Source: Rubinisphaera margarita
Lineage (GTDB): Bacteria > Planctomycetota > Planctomycetia > Planctomycetales > Planctomycetaceae
Length of the DNA: 26,077 nucleotides
Direction: 5' to 3'
NCBI RefSeq assembly: GCF_022267515.1
Contig: NZ_JAKFGB010000022.1
Location: forward strand, 337,501 to 363,577
Made by a program: the position numbers and the translations under genes
Part shown: positions 1 to 10,717 of the stretch, one piece after another
Layout of the letters: every line of letters starts with the position of its first letter
Numbering within the stretch: the first letter of the stretch is position 1
Notes under the pieces: generated by a model
What the model saw: the letters and a program-made list of their open reading frames with translations, nothing else
What the model was told of the DNA's origin: nothing
Database searches by the model: none

Positions 1-2670
<2,670 letters not shown>

Positions 2671-2808
2671 TCGCCTGATCGTCCATCCATTGGAATCAGC
2701 TGATCGGTTCGTTACGCTGTTTGTGGCCCTTGTGGTCACGGCGACGTTGCGAGCTCCCGCCACGCCTTCTCTGAATCGACCTACCAATCTCTCACCTCGG
2801 GGGTACTG

Positions 2809-3777
2809 ATGAAACTGAGCGAATCTTTCCGAACGGCTCTGGCTGGACTGCTGATTCTGACTGCGACGACAGCCCTTTCGGCTGCTGAAATCAAGGTTGT
2901 GCAGAAAGGAGAGAAGGTCGTCTTCAGCATTGATGGCGAACACTTCACGACGTTCAACTACGCCGATTCCCAGGCCAAGCCTTATTTTCATCCGATCTAC
3001 GCCCCGGGGAAAACGCTCGTCGTTCGCGAACAGGTTTTCAACAAAGATGGCGAACAGGGCAACGATGCGAAAACCGGGATGGGGCACTTCCATCACAAGG
3101 GACTCTGGATCGCCATCGACACGGTCAACGAAGGATTGAACTACTGGCACGAAGGCAACCGGATCGAAAACGTCTCGGTCAAACTGCGGAAGCTGGATCC
3201 TAACAGCAACAAACGGGTTCACGGATCCGTCCTCGAGGTGGTGAACCACTGGCTCGATGCCGACGAAAAGCCGCTGATCAAGGAAACGTCGGTCTACACG
3301 ATCACTCCCGACCGCATCATTGCCTGTGATCTCACACTGTCGGCTATCGATAAGTCGGTGACGTTCGGCGACACCAAAGAAGGGCTGTTCGCGATCCGCG
3401 TGGCTCACGCCTTGCGGGGTCTTTCCGGCGGAGAGATCGTTAACGCTGATGGTGCGAAAGGGGAAAAAGAAGCCTGGGGCAGAACATCCCCCTGGGTCGA
3501 CTACTACGGTGAAGTCGACGGCAAAACGGTCGGTGTGAGCCTGTTCGACGATCCGAAGAACTTCCGTCCGTCGCGATATCACGTTCGTGCCTACGGACTG
3601 TTCGCCGTTAATCCCTTCGGCGAAAGTAAATACACCAACGGGGAGAACGAAGCGGCCCCAGTGACCCTGGAACCGGGCGACTCGCTCAATCTCCGCTATG
3701 GCCTTTACGTTCACGACGGTGACACCAAGGCCGCCGATGTTGCCGAGACGTATCAGAAATTCGTCAACATCCGCTGA
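2809..3777 (+). CDS. Secreted PmoA-family (DUF6807-like) protein
   Basis: This 322-residue protein has a clear Sec signal peptide: MKLSES, then a hydrophobic stretch to about residue 23, with likely cleavage after ALSAA. The mature part carries the features of the bacterial 'methane oxygenase PmoA' family, which is named by annotation only and is not the membrane methane monooxygenase. These include FHHKGLWIAID (about residues 95-105), NYWHEG and a C-terminal RYGLYVHDGD. Such proteins are abundant in planctomycetes beside sulfatases and sugar oxidoreductases and are presumed to act on carbohydrates outside the cytoplasm, but the reaction is not known. The ATG at 2809 is preceded by a G-rich patch (CGGGGG) at RBS distance. 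It is followed at 94 bases by a sulfatase on the same strand, suggesting a shared polysaccharide-related role. Confidence 0.75.
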   Translation: MKLSESFRTALAGLLILTATTALSAAEIKVVQKGEKVVFSIDGEHFTTFNYADSQAKPYFHPIYAPGKTLVVREQVFNKDGEQGNDAKTGMGHFHHKGLWIAIDTVNEGLNYWHEGNRIENVSVKLRKLDPNSNKRVHGSVLEVVNHWLDADEKPLIKETSVYTITPDRIIACDLTLSAIDKSVTFGDTKEGLFAIRVAHALRGLSGGEIVNADGAKGEKEAWGRTSPWVDYYGEVDGKTVGVSLFDDPKNFRPSRYHVRAYGLFAVNPFGESKYTNGENEAAPVTLEPGDSLNLRYGLYVHDGDTKAADVAETYQKFVNIR

Positions 3778-3800
3778 GCCGGTGAAATGGGTCTGCTGCT

Positions 3801-3831
3801 GATCGGCGATCGTAGTCCGCGATGGCCGATC
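3801..3831 (+). other. Stem-loop between PmoA-like gene and sulfatase
   Basis: GATCGGCGATCG (3801-3812) pairs with CGATGGCCGATC (3820-3831) over 12 positions with one mismatch and a 7-base loop. It starts 23 bases after the PmoA-like stop and has no T tract, so it is more likely an mRNA-stabilising or processing hairpin between two cotranscribed genes than a classical terminator. Confidence 0.35.
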
Positions 3832-3870
3832 GGCTGACATCAGGTGCTGCTCGAACTTGAGGAGTTTCGC

Positions 3871-5385
3871 ATGAGCTTTCTTTCGTGCCGAACGCTGCTG
3901 TGCGTTCTCGTCCTTTCGGCATTCACTTCGATTGCGGAGGCAGCAGAGCGGCCCAACATTCTGTGGATCATCGCCGAAGACATGGGGACCGACCTGGGCT
4001 GCTACGGCACCCCAGGAGTTCAGACTCCGGTCATCGATGATCTGGCCAGTCGCGGCATGCGGTTCGAGCGCGCCTACACAGTGACTCCGGTCTGCTCGAC
4101 GAGTCGGTCTTCCTTCATGACCGGCATGTACGCGATGACGATCGACGCGCACAACCATCGATCGCACCGAAAGGGCGACAATCCGTTACCGGAAGGGGTG
4201 AAAGTTCTGACGGACTGGCTCCGCCCGGCCGGCTACTACACGGGCAATCTTCGCAAGCTGACCGACGACAAACAGGAGGCGAAGTTCTACAAGGGAACAG
4301 GCAAAACGGACTGGAACTTCAACTACGACGGCAAGCCGTTCGATACCAGTGACTGGGCGGACCTCATGAGCCACCAGCCGTTCTACGCCCAGATCAATTT
4401 CTCGGAGACTCACCGGGGTGGAGCCTGGAACACCTCGCACGAGCATATCGACAAGATGGCCGATCCTGAGACGATCGAGATTCCGCCCTACTATCCCGAT
4501 CACTCTGTGGTCCGTGCGGTCTGGGCTCAGTATCTCAACACCGTGATGGCGGTCGACAAAAAAGTCGGTTTCATTCTCGATCTGCTGAAGCGGGACGGAT
4601 TGGACAAGAACACGATTGTCGTCTTCCTTGCCGATCATGGTCGGGCAATGCCCCGGTCCAAACAGTGGCCCTACGAAAGTGGCCTCCACGTTCCGTTGAT
4701 CATCTACTGGCCGGAGAACTCCAGCTTTCCGGAACCGAAAGGCTACACGCGGGGCGAATCGACGCGACAACTCGTCGCTTCCATCGACCTGAGTGCGACG
4801 ACTCTCGATTGGGCAGGCGTCGAAAAGCCGGCCAACATGCAGGGCCGGATTCTCCTGGGCAAGAATGCCGAGCAGCCGCGGGATCTAATCTTTGGCGGAC
4901 GCGATCGGGGCGATGAAAGCCTCTTTCATATCCGCACGGTCCGGAACGATCGCTTTCGCTACCTGAAGAACAAGAACCCCGAAACGCCGTTCCTCGAGTT
5001 CAATCACTACAAGGAAACGCAGTATCCAATCGTCGGCTTGCTGCACTATCTGCACGACCGCAATGAGCTGACTGGACCACCCGCTGTTCTGACGGCTCCC
5101 ATCCGTCCGGCCGAAGAACTGTATGATCTCGAAAACGACCCCTGGGAGATCAACAATCTCGCCGATGATCCGGCTCATCAGGAGATCAAGCAGAAACTCG
5201 CCAGCCGACTGGCACAGTGGCAGGACGAGATCGACGACCGTGGGCGTTTCCCGGAATCGGACGAGGTGCTCGAACAGATCGCCGGGGAAAGAAAACGGGA
5301 TCAGGAGAAACTCAAGAATCGACCGGCCGACTGGTTCCTCGATCATCCCGCGATCGGTCCGTATGAGGTTCACCTCGATCGCTAG
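3871..5385 (+). CDS. Secreted type I (formylglycine) sulfatase, SGSH-like branch
   Basis: The start is placed at ATG 3871 because GAGGAG lies 7 bases upstream and the protein then begins with a signal peptide (cleavage near AEAAE, residue 25). The upstream in-frame GTG at 3844 would add nine residues ahead of it. The 504-residue product has the sulfatase core: RPNILWIIAEDM (metal-binding acidic pair at residues 36-37), the active-site segment VCSTSRSSFMTG with Cys75 as the residue converted to formylglycine, DAHNHRSH, and VVFLADHGR (Asp255, His256). The C-terminal YDLENDPWEINNLA motif is typical. It would hydrolyse sulfate esters or N-sulfate groups of glycans in the periplasm or outside the cell. 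The third position of the CxPxR signature is Thr instead of Pro. It lies between two other exported-protein genes on the same strand. Confidence 0.9.
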   Translation: MSFLSCRTLLCVLVLSAFTSIAEAAERPNILWIIAEDMGTDLGCYGTPGVQTPVIDDLASRGMRFERAYTVTPVCSTSRSSFMTGMYAMTIDAHNHRSHRKGDNPLPEGVKVLTDWLRPAGYYTGNLRKLTDDKQEAKFYKGTGKTDWNFNYDGKPFDTSDWADLMSHQPFYAQINFSETHRGGAWNTSHEHIDKMADPETIEIPPYYPDHSVVRAVWAQYLNTVMAVDKKVGFILDLLKRDGLDKNTIVVFLADHGRAMPRSKQWPYESGLHVPLIIYWPENSSFPEPKGYTRGESTRQLVASIDLSATTLDWAGVEKPANMQGRILLGKNAEQPRDLIFGGRDRGDESLFHIRTVRNDRFRYLKNKNPETPFLEFNHYKETQYPIVGLLHYLHDRNELTGPPAVLTAPIRPAEELYDLENDPWEINNLADDPAHQEIKQKLASRLAQWQDEIDDRGRFPESDEVLEQIAGERKRDQEKLKNRPADWFLDHPAIGPYEVHLDR

Positions 5386-5503
5386 AACAGTTGGCTCTCG
5401 ATGAAGCCGATACCGCCCGTGTCCAGTGCCCTGTTTCACACGACAATACGATTCTGCGCCGGCCGCCCTGCCGCAGAGCAATCTGCTTGAGAAGGAAACC
5501 ACG

Positions 5504-6406
5504 ATGCCAGACTCCACTCGAGTGCCCGCTATGAACTCGTTGCTGCTGGCCACTCTGGTTCTCGGCATTTCGCACACACTGCTCGCAGCTGAGCCGCCGA
5601 CGGATTCGTGCAATCGCCTGCTTCCAGCGGAGCACCGGATGACAGCCGAAGGAATCGGATACGGTCAGGGAGTTTTCCAGCACGGGGGGAAAGTCTATCT
5701 CTATGGGGATGGCGAAACCGGCGTCATTCGGGAGTTTGAATGGGACGTCGATTCCCCTCAGAAGCTGACGTATACGGGAGTCGAAATCCGGCTGACCCGG
5801 AATGGAGAAGATATCGCTCCCCATCCGACCGGACTCACGCATCATCCGAAGTACGGAACCTTTCTCGGAGATACCGTCAATCAGCGAGGAACAATCTTCG
5901 CGATCGATTGGGAACAAGCCAAACGGGACGGCAATCTGGACAACGCCATTCTGAACATGGTCAACGATGATCTGGCCAGCAACGGGACGCGGCCTGAGTT
6001 TGTCGAAGTCGGAGGACGCTGGCTCATCGCGACATCCGATTACGGCGACACCGATAACGAACTCCGATTGTACGATCCCGAGCGGCTCCAGGTCGTTTCC
6101 CGGGCCAGCGCCCCCGGCGTGCTGGTCAGCAGCGAATCCTGCGGAGCTTTTGTCCAAAGTATGGAATGGGTCGACGACTGGGATCAACTCGCGTTGATTC
6201 AGAATCAGATCGCGGGTCTACGCTACCGGCTCACTTTCACGACCTGGAACGAGGCGGGCGAACTCAGTTACAGTCAGCCTTGCGATCTGCAGCGGCCGGT
6301 CGATGAACTGGAAGGCTGGACGTATCTGGACGACGGCTGGTGTCTGTATCTCAGTTCTTCGCTGAAGAACAATGTCACCTTTGGCCGGATCCGCCTGCCC
6401 GAATAG
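5504..6406 (+). CDS. Exported protein of unknown function
   Basis: I do not recognise this family. The ATG at 5504 is chosen because AGAAGGAAA precedes it. A second ATG at 5531 would also give a good signal peptide (NSLLLATLVLGISHTLLAAE, cleavage after LLAA). The mature protein is about 270 residues without further membrane segments. It is rich in short beta-strand-like runs ending in Gly, Asp or Trp (GKVYLYGDGETG, GGRWLIATSDYGD, NELRLYDPERL, GWCLYLSSS), as in a small propeller or beta-sandwich. Several acidic and aromatic residues (DYGDTDNE, EWVDDWDQ) would suit carbohydrate or metal binding. It follows the sulfatase at 118 bases on the same strand, so a part in extracellular glycan handling is an inference from position only. 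Confidence 0.75.
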   Translation: MPDSTRVPAMNSLLLATLVLGISHTLLAAEPPTDSCNRLLPAEHRMTAEGIGYGQGVFQHGGKVYLYGDGETGVIREFEWDVDSPQKLTYTGVEIRLTRNGEDIAPHPTGLTHHPKYGTFLGDTVNQRGTIFAIDWEQAKRDGNLDNAILNMVNDDLASNGTRPEFVEVGGRWLIATSDYGDTDNELRLYDPERLQVVSRASAPGVLVSSESCGAFVQSMEWVDDWDQLALIQNQIAGLRYRLTFTTWNEAGELSYSQPCDLQRPVDELEGWTYLDDGWCLYLSSSLKNNVTFGRIRLPE

Positions 6407-6455
6407 CTTGTTCAGGCCCGAATTTTCGCTGCTGGCCCCCGGTGCAGCGTCCATC

Positions 6456-6461
6456 TATAAT
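6456..6461 (+). promoter_or_regulatory. Candidate -10 box upstream of ftsY
   Basis: An exact TATAAT lies 88 bases before the ftsY ATG. No convincing -35 hexamer is present at 16-18 bases upstream, so this is only a weak candidate. Confidence 0.25.
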
Positions 6462-6549
6462 CCCGGCTGGACTTGGTAATCACCACCAGCGGAACGAATG
6501 AACGTCATTCGGACCGCACTGGTTTTCAGAGAGGAAGGTACGCTCCGCG

Positions 6550-7491
6550 ATGGGCTTGTTTGATCGGCTGAAGCAGGGACTGCAGAAGACCTCGAAGGTT
6601 CTGAATACGGATGTCCGCGACCTGTTCCGGTCGGGGGAAATTCTCACCGAAGAGCATCTGTCGAAGTTCGAACGACGGCTGGTCGAATCGGATATGGGCG
6701 TGACGGCTTCGATGGCCATCGTCGAAGAGTTGCGAAAAAACCACAAAGGTCGAACCGTCGACGTCGATGCGATCTGGACCACCGTTCGCGAGAAGCTGCA
6801 GTCACTGCTTGAAGGAGAAGAAGGCGTCACCTGGGATCCAGACGATCCGCTCTCGCCGCTTAATCGAGCCGAGTCCGGCCCGACCGTGATCCTGGTCGCT
6901 GGCGTAAATGGTGTCGGGAAAACGACTTCGATCGCTAAGCTGGCGAATTTACTGCATAAAGCCGGAAACAAGGTCGTACTGGCGGCCGGAGATACGTTCC
7001 GCGCAGCCGCGGTTGAACAGCTGACAATGTGGAGCGAGCGGATTGGCTGCGAAATCGTGACTCGTCCCAGTGGAACCGATCCGGCCAGTGTCGCTTACAC
7101 CGGCTGCGAACGTGCTCTCGAAACGGGAGCCGATTTTCTTGTAATCGACACAGCGGGCCGCCTGCAGACTCAAAAGAACCTGATGCAGGAACTCGAGAAA
7201 ATTCGTCGCGTGATCGGCAACAAGATTCCGGGAGGGCCGCACGAAAGCCTGCTCGTTCTTGATGCCACAACCGGTCAGAACGGAATCGTTCAGGCGGAGC
7301 AGTTTACCGACGTCATCAGCTCGACGGGGCTTGTCCTGGCGAAGCTCGACGGGACGGCCAAAGGGGGCGTTGTCGTGGCCATTCGTCAGAAGATGGGCAT
7401 CCCGGTCAAGTACATCGGCGTGGGCGAGCAAATCGACGATCTGCAGCTGTTCGAGCCCCAGACGTTTGCTGAGGCTCTGGTCGCCGAGTGA
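6550..7491 (+). CDS. ftsY: Signal recognition particle receptor FtsY
   Basis: This 313-residue protein is the SRP-type GTPase that docks ribosome-SRP complexes at the inner membrane for cotranslational insertion. The N domain (about 1-100) is followed by the G domain with all signatures: GVNGVGKTT P-loop (118-126), DTFRAAA (148-154), DTAGR (200-204), AKLDGTAKGG (264-273) and the C-terminal GVGEQIDDLQLFEP. The last motif and the short N domain distinguish FtsY from Ffh, which would carry a methionine-rich M domain. The acidic A domain of E. coli FtsY is absent; the N-terminal amphipathic segment MGLFDRLKQGLQK probably provides membrane contact. GAGAGGAAGG at 6530-6539 is the likely RBS region. 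It converges with the PilZ gene. Confidence 0.97.
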   Translation: MGLFDRLKQGLQKTSKVLNTDVRDLFRSGEILTEEHLSKFERRLVESDMGVTASMAIVEELRKNHKGRTVDVDAIWTTVREKLQSLLEGEEGVTWDPDDPLSPLNRAESGPTVILVAGVNGVGKTTSIAKLANLLHKAGNKVVLAAGDTFRAAAVEQLTMWSERIGCEIVTRPSGTDPASVAYTGCERALETGADFLVIDTAGRLQTQKNLMQELEKIRRVIGNKIPGGPHESLLVLDATTGQNGIVQAEQFTDVISSTGLVLAKLDGTAKGGVVVAIRQKMGIPVKYIGVGEQIDDLQLFEPQTFAEALVAE

Positions 7492-7521
7492 TGAGGGTGC
7501 TGATTGGAAGCGTTAACGGAT

Positions 7522-7540
7522 CCGTCCGCATAATGGACGG
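7522..7540. terminator. Weak hairpin between ftsY and the PilZ gene
   Basis: CCGTCC (7522-7527) and GGACGG (7535-7540) form a 6-bp stem with a 7-base loop between two convergent genes. No T tract follows on either strand, so its function as a terminator is doubtful. Confidence 0.25.
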
Positions 7541-7557
7541 GTTCTCCGGTCGAACGA

Positions 7558-7962
7558 TCAGATGAGTCGGTCGGTGAATCTCACGCCGAAATCCCAGAAT
7601 CCTTCCTGCATGAACTCCTTACAGCGGACGACTTTTCCCTGAAACCAGGTGTCGTCTTTTCCAGGGATCGGAATTCCGACCATGATCTCGGTGGATTGAA
7701 TTTCGCCGGGATAAATAAATCCGGCTCCACTGGCGCTAACATCGCGCATGTACACCGAAAAAGCTTCCGGCTGGCCGCCAGGGACAGGAATCCGGATATT
7801 GATGATCTTCCTGCAGCTGGCCCGCTTGTGATTGCGCACCTGCGTGTAATGGTCGATCAGCCGGGACTCACTGCGATCCAGGGTATCCAGAATCCGCATT
7901 GCAGTTTTTGTCTGCCGGTCCGAGTACTGGTCCACGCTTTGATAATTTGATGTAACCGCCAT
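7558..7962 (-). CDS. Single-domain PilZ protein, putative c-di-GMP receptor
   Basis: This 134-residue cytoplasmic protein carries both halves of the PilZ cyclic-di-GMP signature: RxxxR as R43-NHK-R47 and DxSxxG as D74-VSAS-G79, followed by the beta-barrel pattern ending GFWDFGVRFTDRLI. The N-terminal 40 residues (SDRQTKTAMRILDTLDRSE) look helical and may be a linker or partner-binding segment. With both motifs intact it should bind c-di-GMP and act as an adaptor, for example in motility, attachment or polysaccharide production, but no enzymatic or DNA-binding partner is encoded nearby to say which. Only a weak AGGG lies upstream of the ATG. It stands alone, converging with ftsY. Confidence 0.85.
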   Translation of the reverse strand: MAVTSNYQSVDQYSDRQTKTAMRILDTLDRSESRLIDHYTQVRNHKRASCRKIINIRIPVPGGQPEAFSVYMRDVSASGAGFIYPGEIQSTEIMVGIPIPGKDDTWFQGKVVRCKEFMQEGFWDFGVRFTDRLI

Positions 7963-8194
7963 ACGAAGCCCTAGCGTTGTGTCCGGGGATTAACTAGGCA
8001 ATCATATGATGCCAAAGTGCGACATGCGGTCGAACTTAGGGGATTCGGACAGCAATTTCCCTCAAGCCAGACGGACGTTTCGATTCTCGGGATTCGCACA
8101 ATCCTGCAGGCAAATACACAATAAACATCCGCCCATACTGACCAACCGATCTCTCCAATCCGCGAAAAACTCCGCCGGCAATCGCGGTTTGGGG
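7963..8194. other. Intergenic region between divergent PilZ and DUF1559 genes
   Basis: About 420 bases separate the two divergent starts, and this first part holds no ORF I can support. Small frames exist on both strands but lack start context and recognisable motifs. The PilZ promoter must lie here, but I see no convincing hexamer pair for it. Confidence 0.5.
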
Positions 8195-8222
8195 TCGACA
8201 TCAGGACTCGGTTATCTATTAT
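8195..8222 (+). promoter_or_regulatory. Candidate housekeeping sigma factor promoter for the DUF1559 gene
   Basis: TCGACA (8195-8200) and TATTAT (8217-8222) each differ from consensus at one position and are 16 bases apart. Transcription would begin near 8229, giving a leader of about 150 bases. Confidence 0.5.
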
Positions 8223-8262
8223 CCCCTGTGAGTCCACCTATCCCTCACTGCTAATGCAGAGA

Positions 8263-8277
8263 CTTCCTCGCAGGAAG
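8263..8277 (+). other. Leader hairpin upstream of the DUF1559 gene
   Basis: CTTCCT (8263-8268) and AGGAAG (8272-8277) form a 6-bp stem with a 3-base loop, followed by CCTTTT. It would lie in the leader of the prepilin gene and could act as a small attenuator or stabilising hairpin. Confidence 0.3.
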
Positions 8278-8382
8278 CCTTTTCGGCGCGTGGTCCCCCT
8301 CGGGCAGCACCACTTTTCGCCGGACTCTCCCAACTACATTCTGGTTATTCTTCTCTTCTCGGGCCTCTGAAGGAGCTCTTTG

Positions 8383-9477
<1,095 letters not shown>

Positions 9478-9503
9478 GAAACTGACAGCCTGTCGAACTT
9501 AAT

Positions 9504-9540
9504 AAAAGGGTGTGAATTCCTCAGGGATTCACACCCTTTT
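9504..9540 (+). terminator. Rho-independent terminator of the DUF1559 gene
   Basis: AAAAGGGTGTGAAT (9504-9517) is perfectly complementary to ATTCACACCCTTTT (9527-9540): a 14-bp stem with a 9-base loop ending in a T tract. It lies 27 bases after the stop codon. Its A-rich left flank means it may also work on the minus strand. Confidence 0.85.
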
Positions 9541-9683
9541 CTCGTGGAATACAACGCACAGCCATGGACTGCCTCGAGTTCCATTCGGGCCCGATCTCTT
9601 CCTCCGAGAGAAATATCATTCGATTTTCTGTCGACGTTTGCCCTAGAATAAAAACGTTTCCCATCTCGACGAGGAGGTTATCC

Positions 9684-10703
9684 ATGTCTCAGCGGTTTGC
9701 TCTGACACTCATCGGTCTCAGCTTTGGTTTGATCGTTTCCGTTGCTCCCGCACGGGTCGAGGCGAAAGATCTCGACATCACCCTGACGCGGCACGGGGAA
9801 TTATTGAAGCTGGCATTCCGCGAGGTCGTGGCCGATGCCGCCCACCTGGCGATCGAAGCCGAGATCAATGAAGCCGTCAAAGCCCCGGGAACGCTTGTTG
9901 ATTCTCGTCGGGGGATCTGCGTCGTGAAAGCGAGTTCGCTCGGGGAATTCGCTTCCCGCAGTGACGCCTTTCGCTGCCGTCTGTCGGGAAACCGCTGGCA
10001 GCCGGCTCGCTTTCTGCATTACGAGAAGAGTCAGGACCTTGTCTATCTCCGCTGCGAGATGCCCGAAGACTGGAGCTCGCCCCCGATCGAGTATCTTCGA
10101 GATATGAAGCCCGGGCAATGGGTGGTCTCACTCCGCTATGCCGACGAGTTGCCGCTCGGTGTGGGCGTCCTCGGAGCCCTGCCCCGCAAAATTGCTTCGT
10201 CATCCGGATACGTCGGCCTGACGGTCGACCAGGCGGACGGCGGCCTGACGGTGAAGGAAGTGTTCGCCAACAGCGGCGCCTCGCGAGCCGGCTTGAAATC
10301 GGGCGACATTATTCTGGACGACGAGAACGAACCGGTCACGAAACGACGCCGTCTGTCGCAGGTTCTTGCGGAACTCGAACCGGGGGACTGGTTCCTGTTG
10401 AGCGCACTTCGGGATGGCGAACCGGTGACGTTCGATATTCGTGTCGGCACCTCTTGGAATATGCTGGTTGATCGTCAGGAAATGATGAATCGCTTTGGCA
10501 GTGATGTCAGCGCACGGCGATCCGGATTCCGCAGCGCACTGCAACACGACACACTGCTCCATCCGGATGAATGTGGAGGCCCGCTGGTCAGTCTCGATGG
10601 AAAACTGATCGGAGCGAACATCGCCCGAGCCGGTCGTACAGACACCCTCACGGTTCCGATTGAGGATATTCTCTCGACAATCGAAGAGATCTCTCTCGAC
10701 TGA
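9684..10703 (+). CDS. Exported HtrA-like pseudoprotease with internal PDZ domain
   Basis: The ATG at 9684 follows GAGGAGGT (9671-9678) and opens a signal peptide (cleavage near VEAKD, residue 28), giving 339 residues. The sequence tracks a trypsin/HtrA fold. GTLVDSRRGICVVKASSL (69-86) matches the catalytic-His strand but has Ser84 at the His position. QDLVYLRC keeps Asp118. GQWVVSLRY...GVGVLGALPR (144-168) matches the strand after it. HPDECGGPLVSLDGKLIGAN (293-312) matches the GNSGGPLV loop but has Cys297 at the nucleophile position. A complete PDZ domain (about 176-255; VGLTVDQ, SGASRAGLKSGDII) sits between these halves rather than after them. It is probably a periplasmic peptide-binding or scaffolding protein without normal serine protease activity. 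It ends 14 bases from the convergent TPR gene. Confidence 0.8.
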   Translation: MSQRFALTLIGLSFGLIVSVAPARVEAKDLDITLTRHGELLKLAFREVVADAAHLAIEAEINEAVKAPGTLVDSRRGICVVKASSLGEFASRSDAFRCRLSGNRWQPARFLHYEKSQDLVYLRCEMPEDWSSPPIEYLRDMKPGQWVVSLRYADELPLGVGVLGALPRKIASSSGYVGLTVDQADGGLTVKEVFANSGASRAGLKSGDIILDDENEPVTKRRRLSQVLAELEPGDWFLLSALRDGEPVTFDIRVGTSWNMLVDRQEMMNRFGSDVSARRSGFRSALQHDTLLHPDECGGPLVSLDGKLIGANIARAGRTDTLTVPIEDILSTIEEISLD

Positions 10704-10717
10704 CAAATGGCATTCGT

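Noticed and set aside
2809..3777. PmoA-like protein as a methane monooxygenase subunit
   Set aside because: It is a soluble secreted protein with a signal peptide and none of the membrane segments of particulate methane monooxygenase; the family name is a mis-transferred label.
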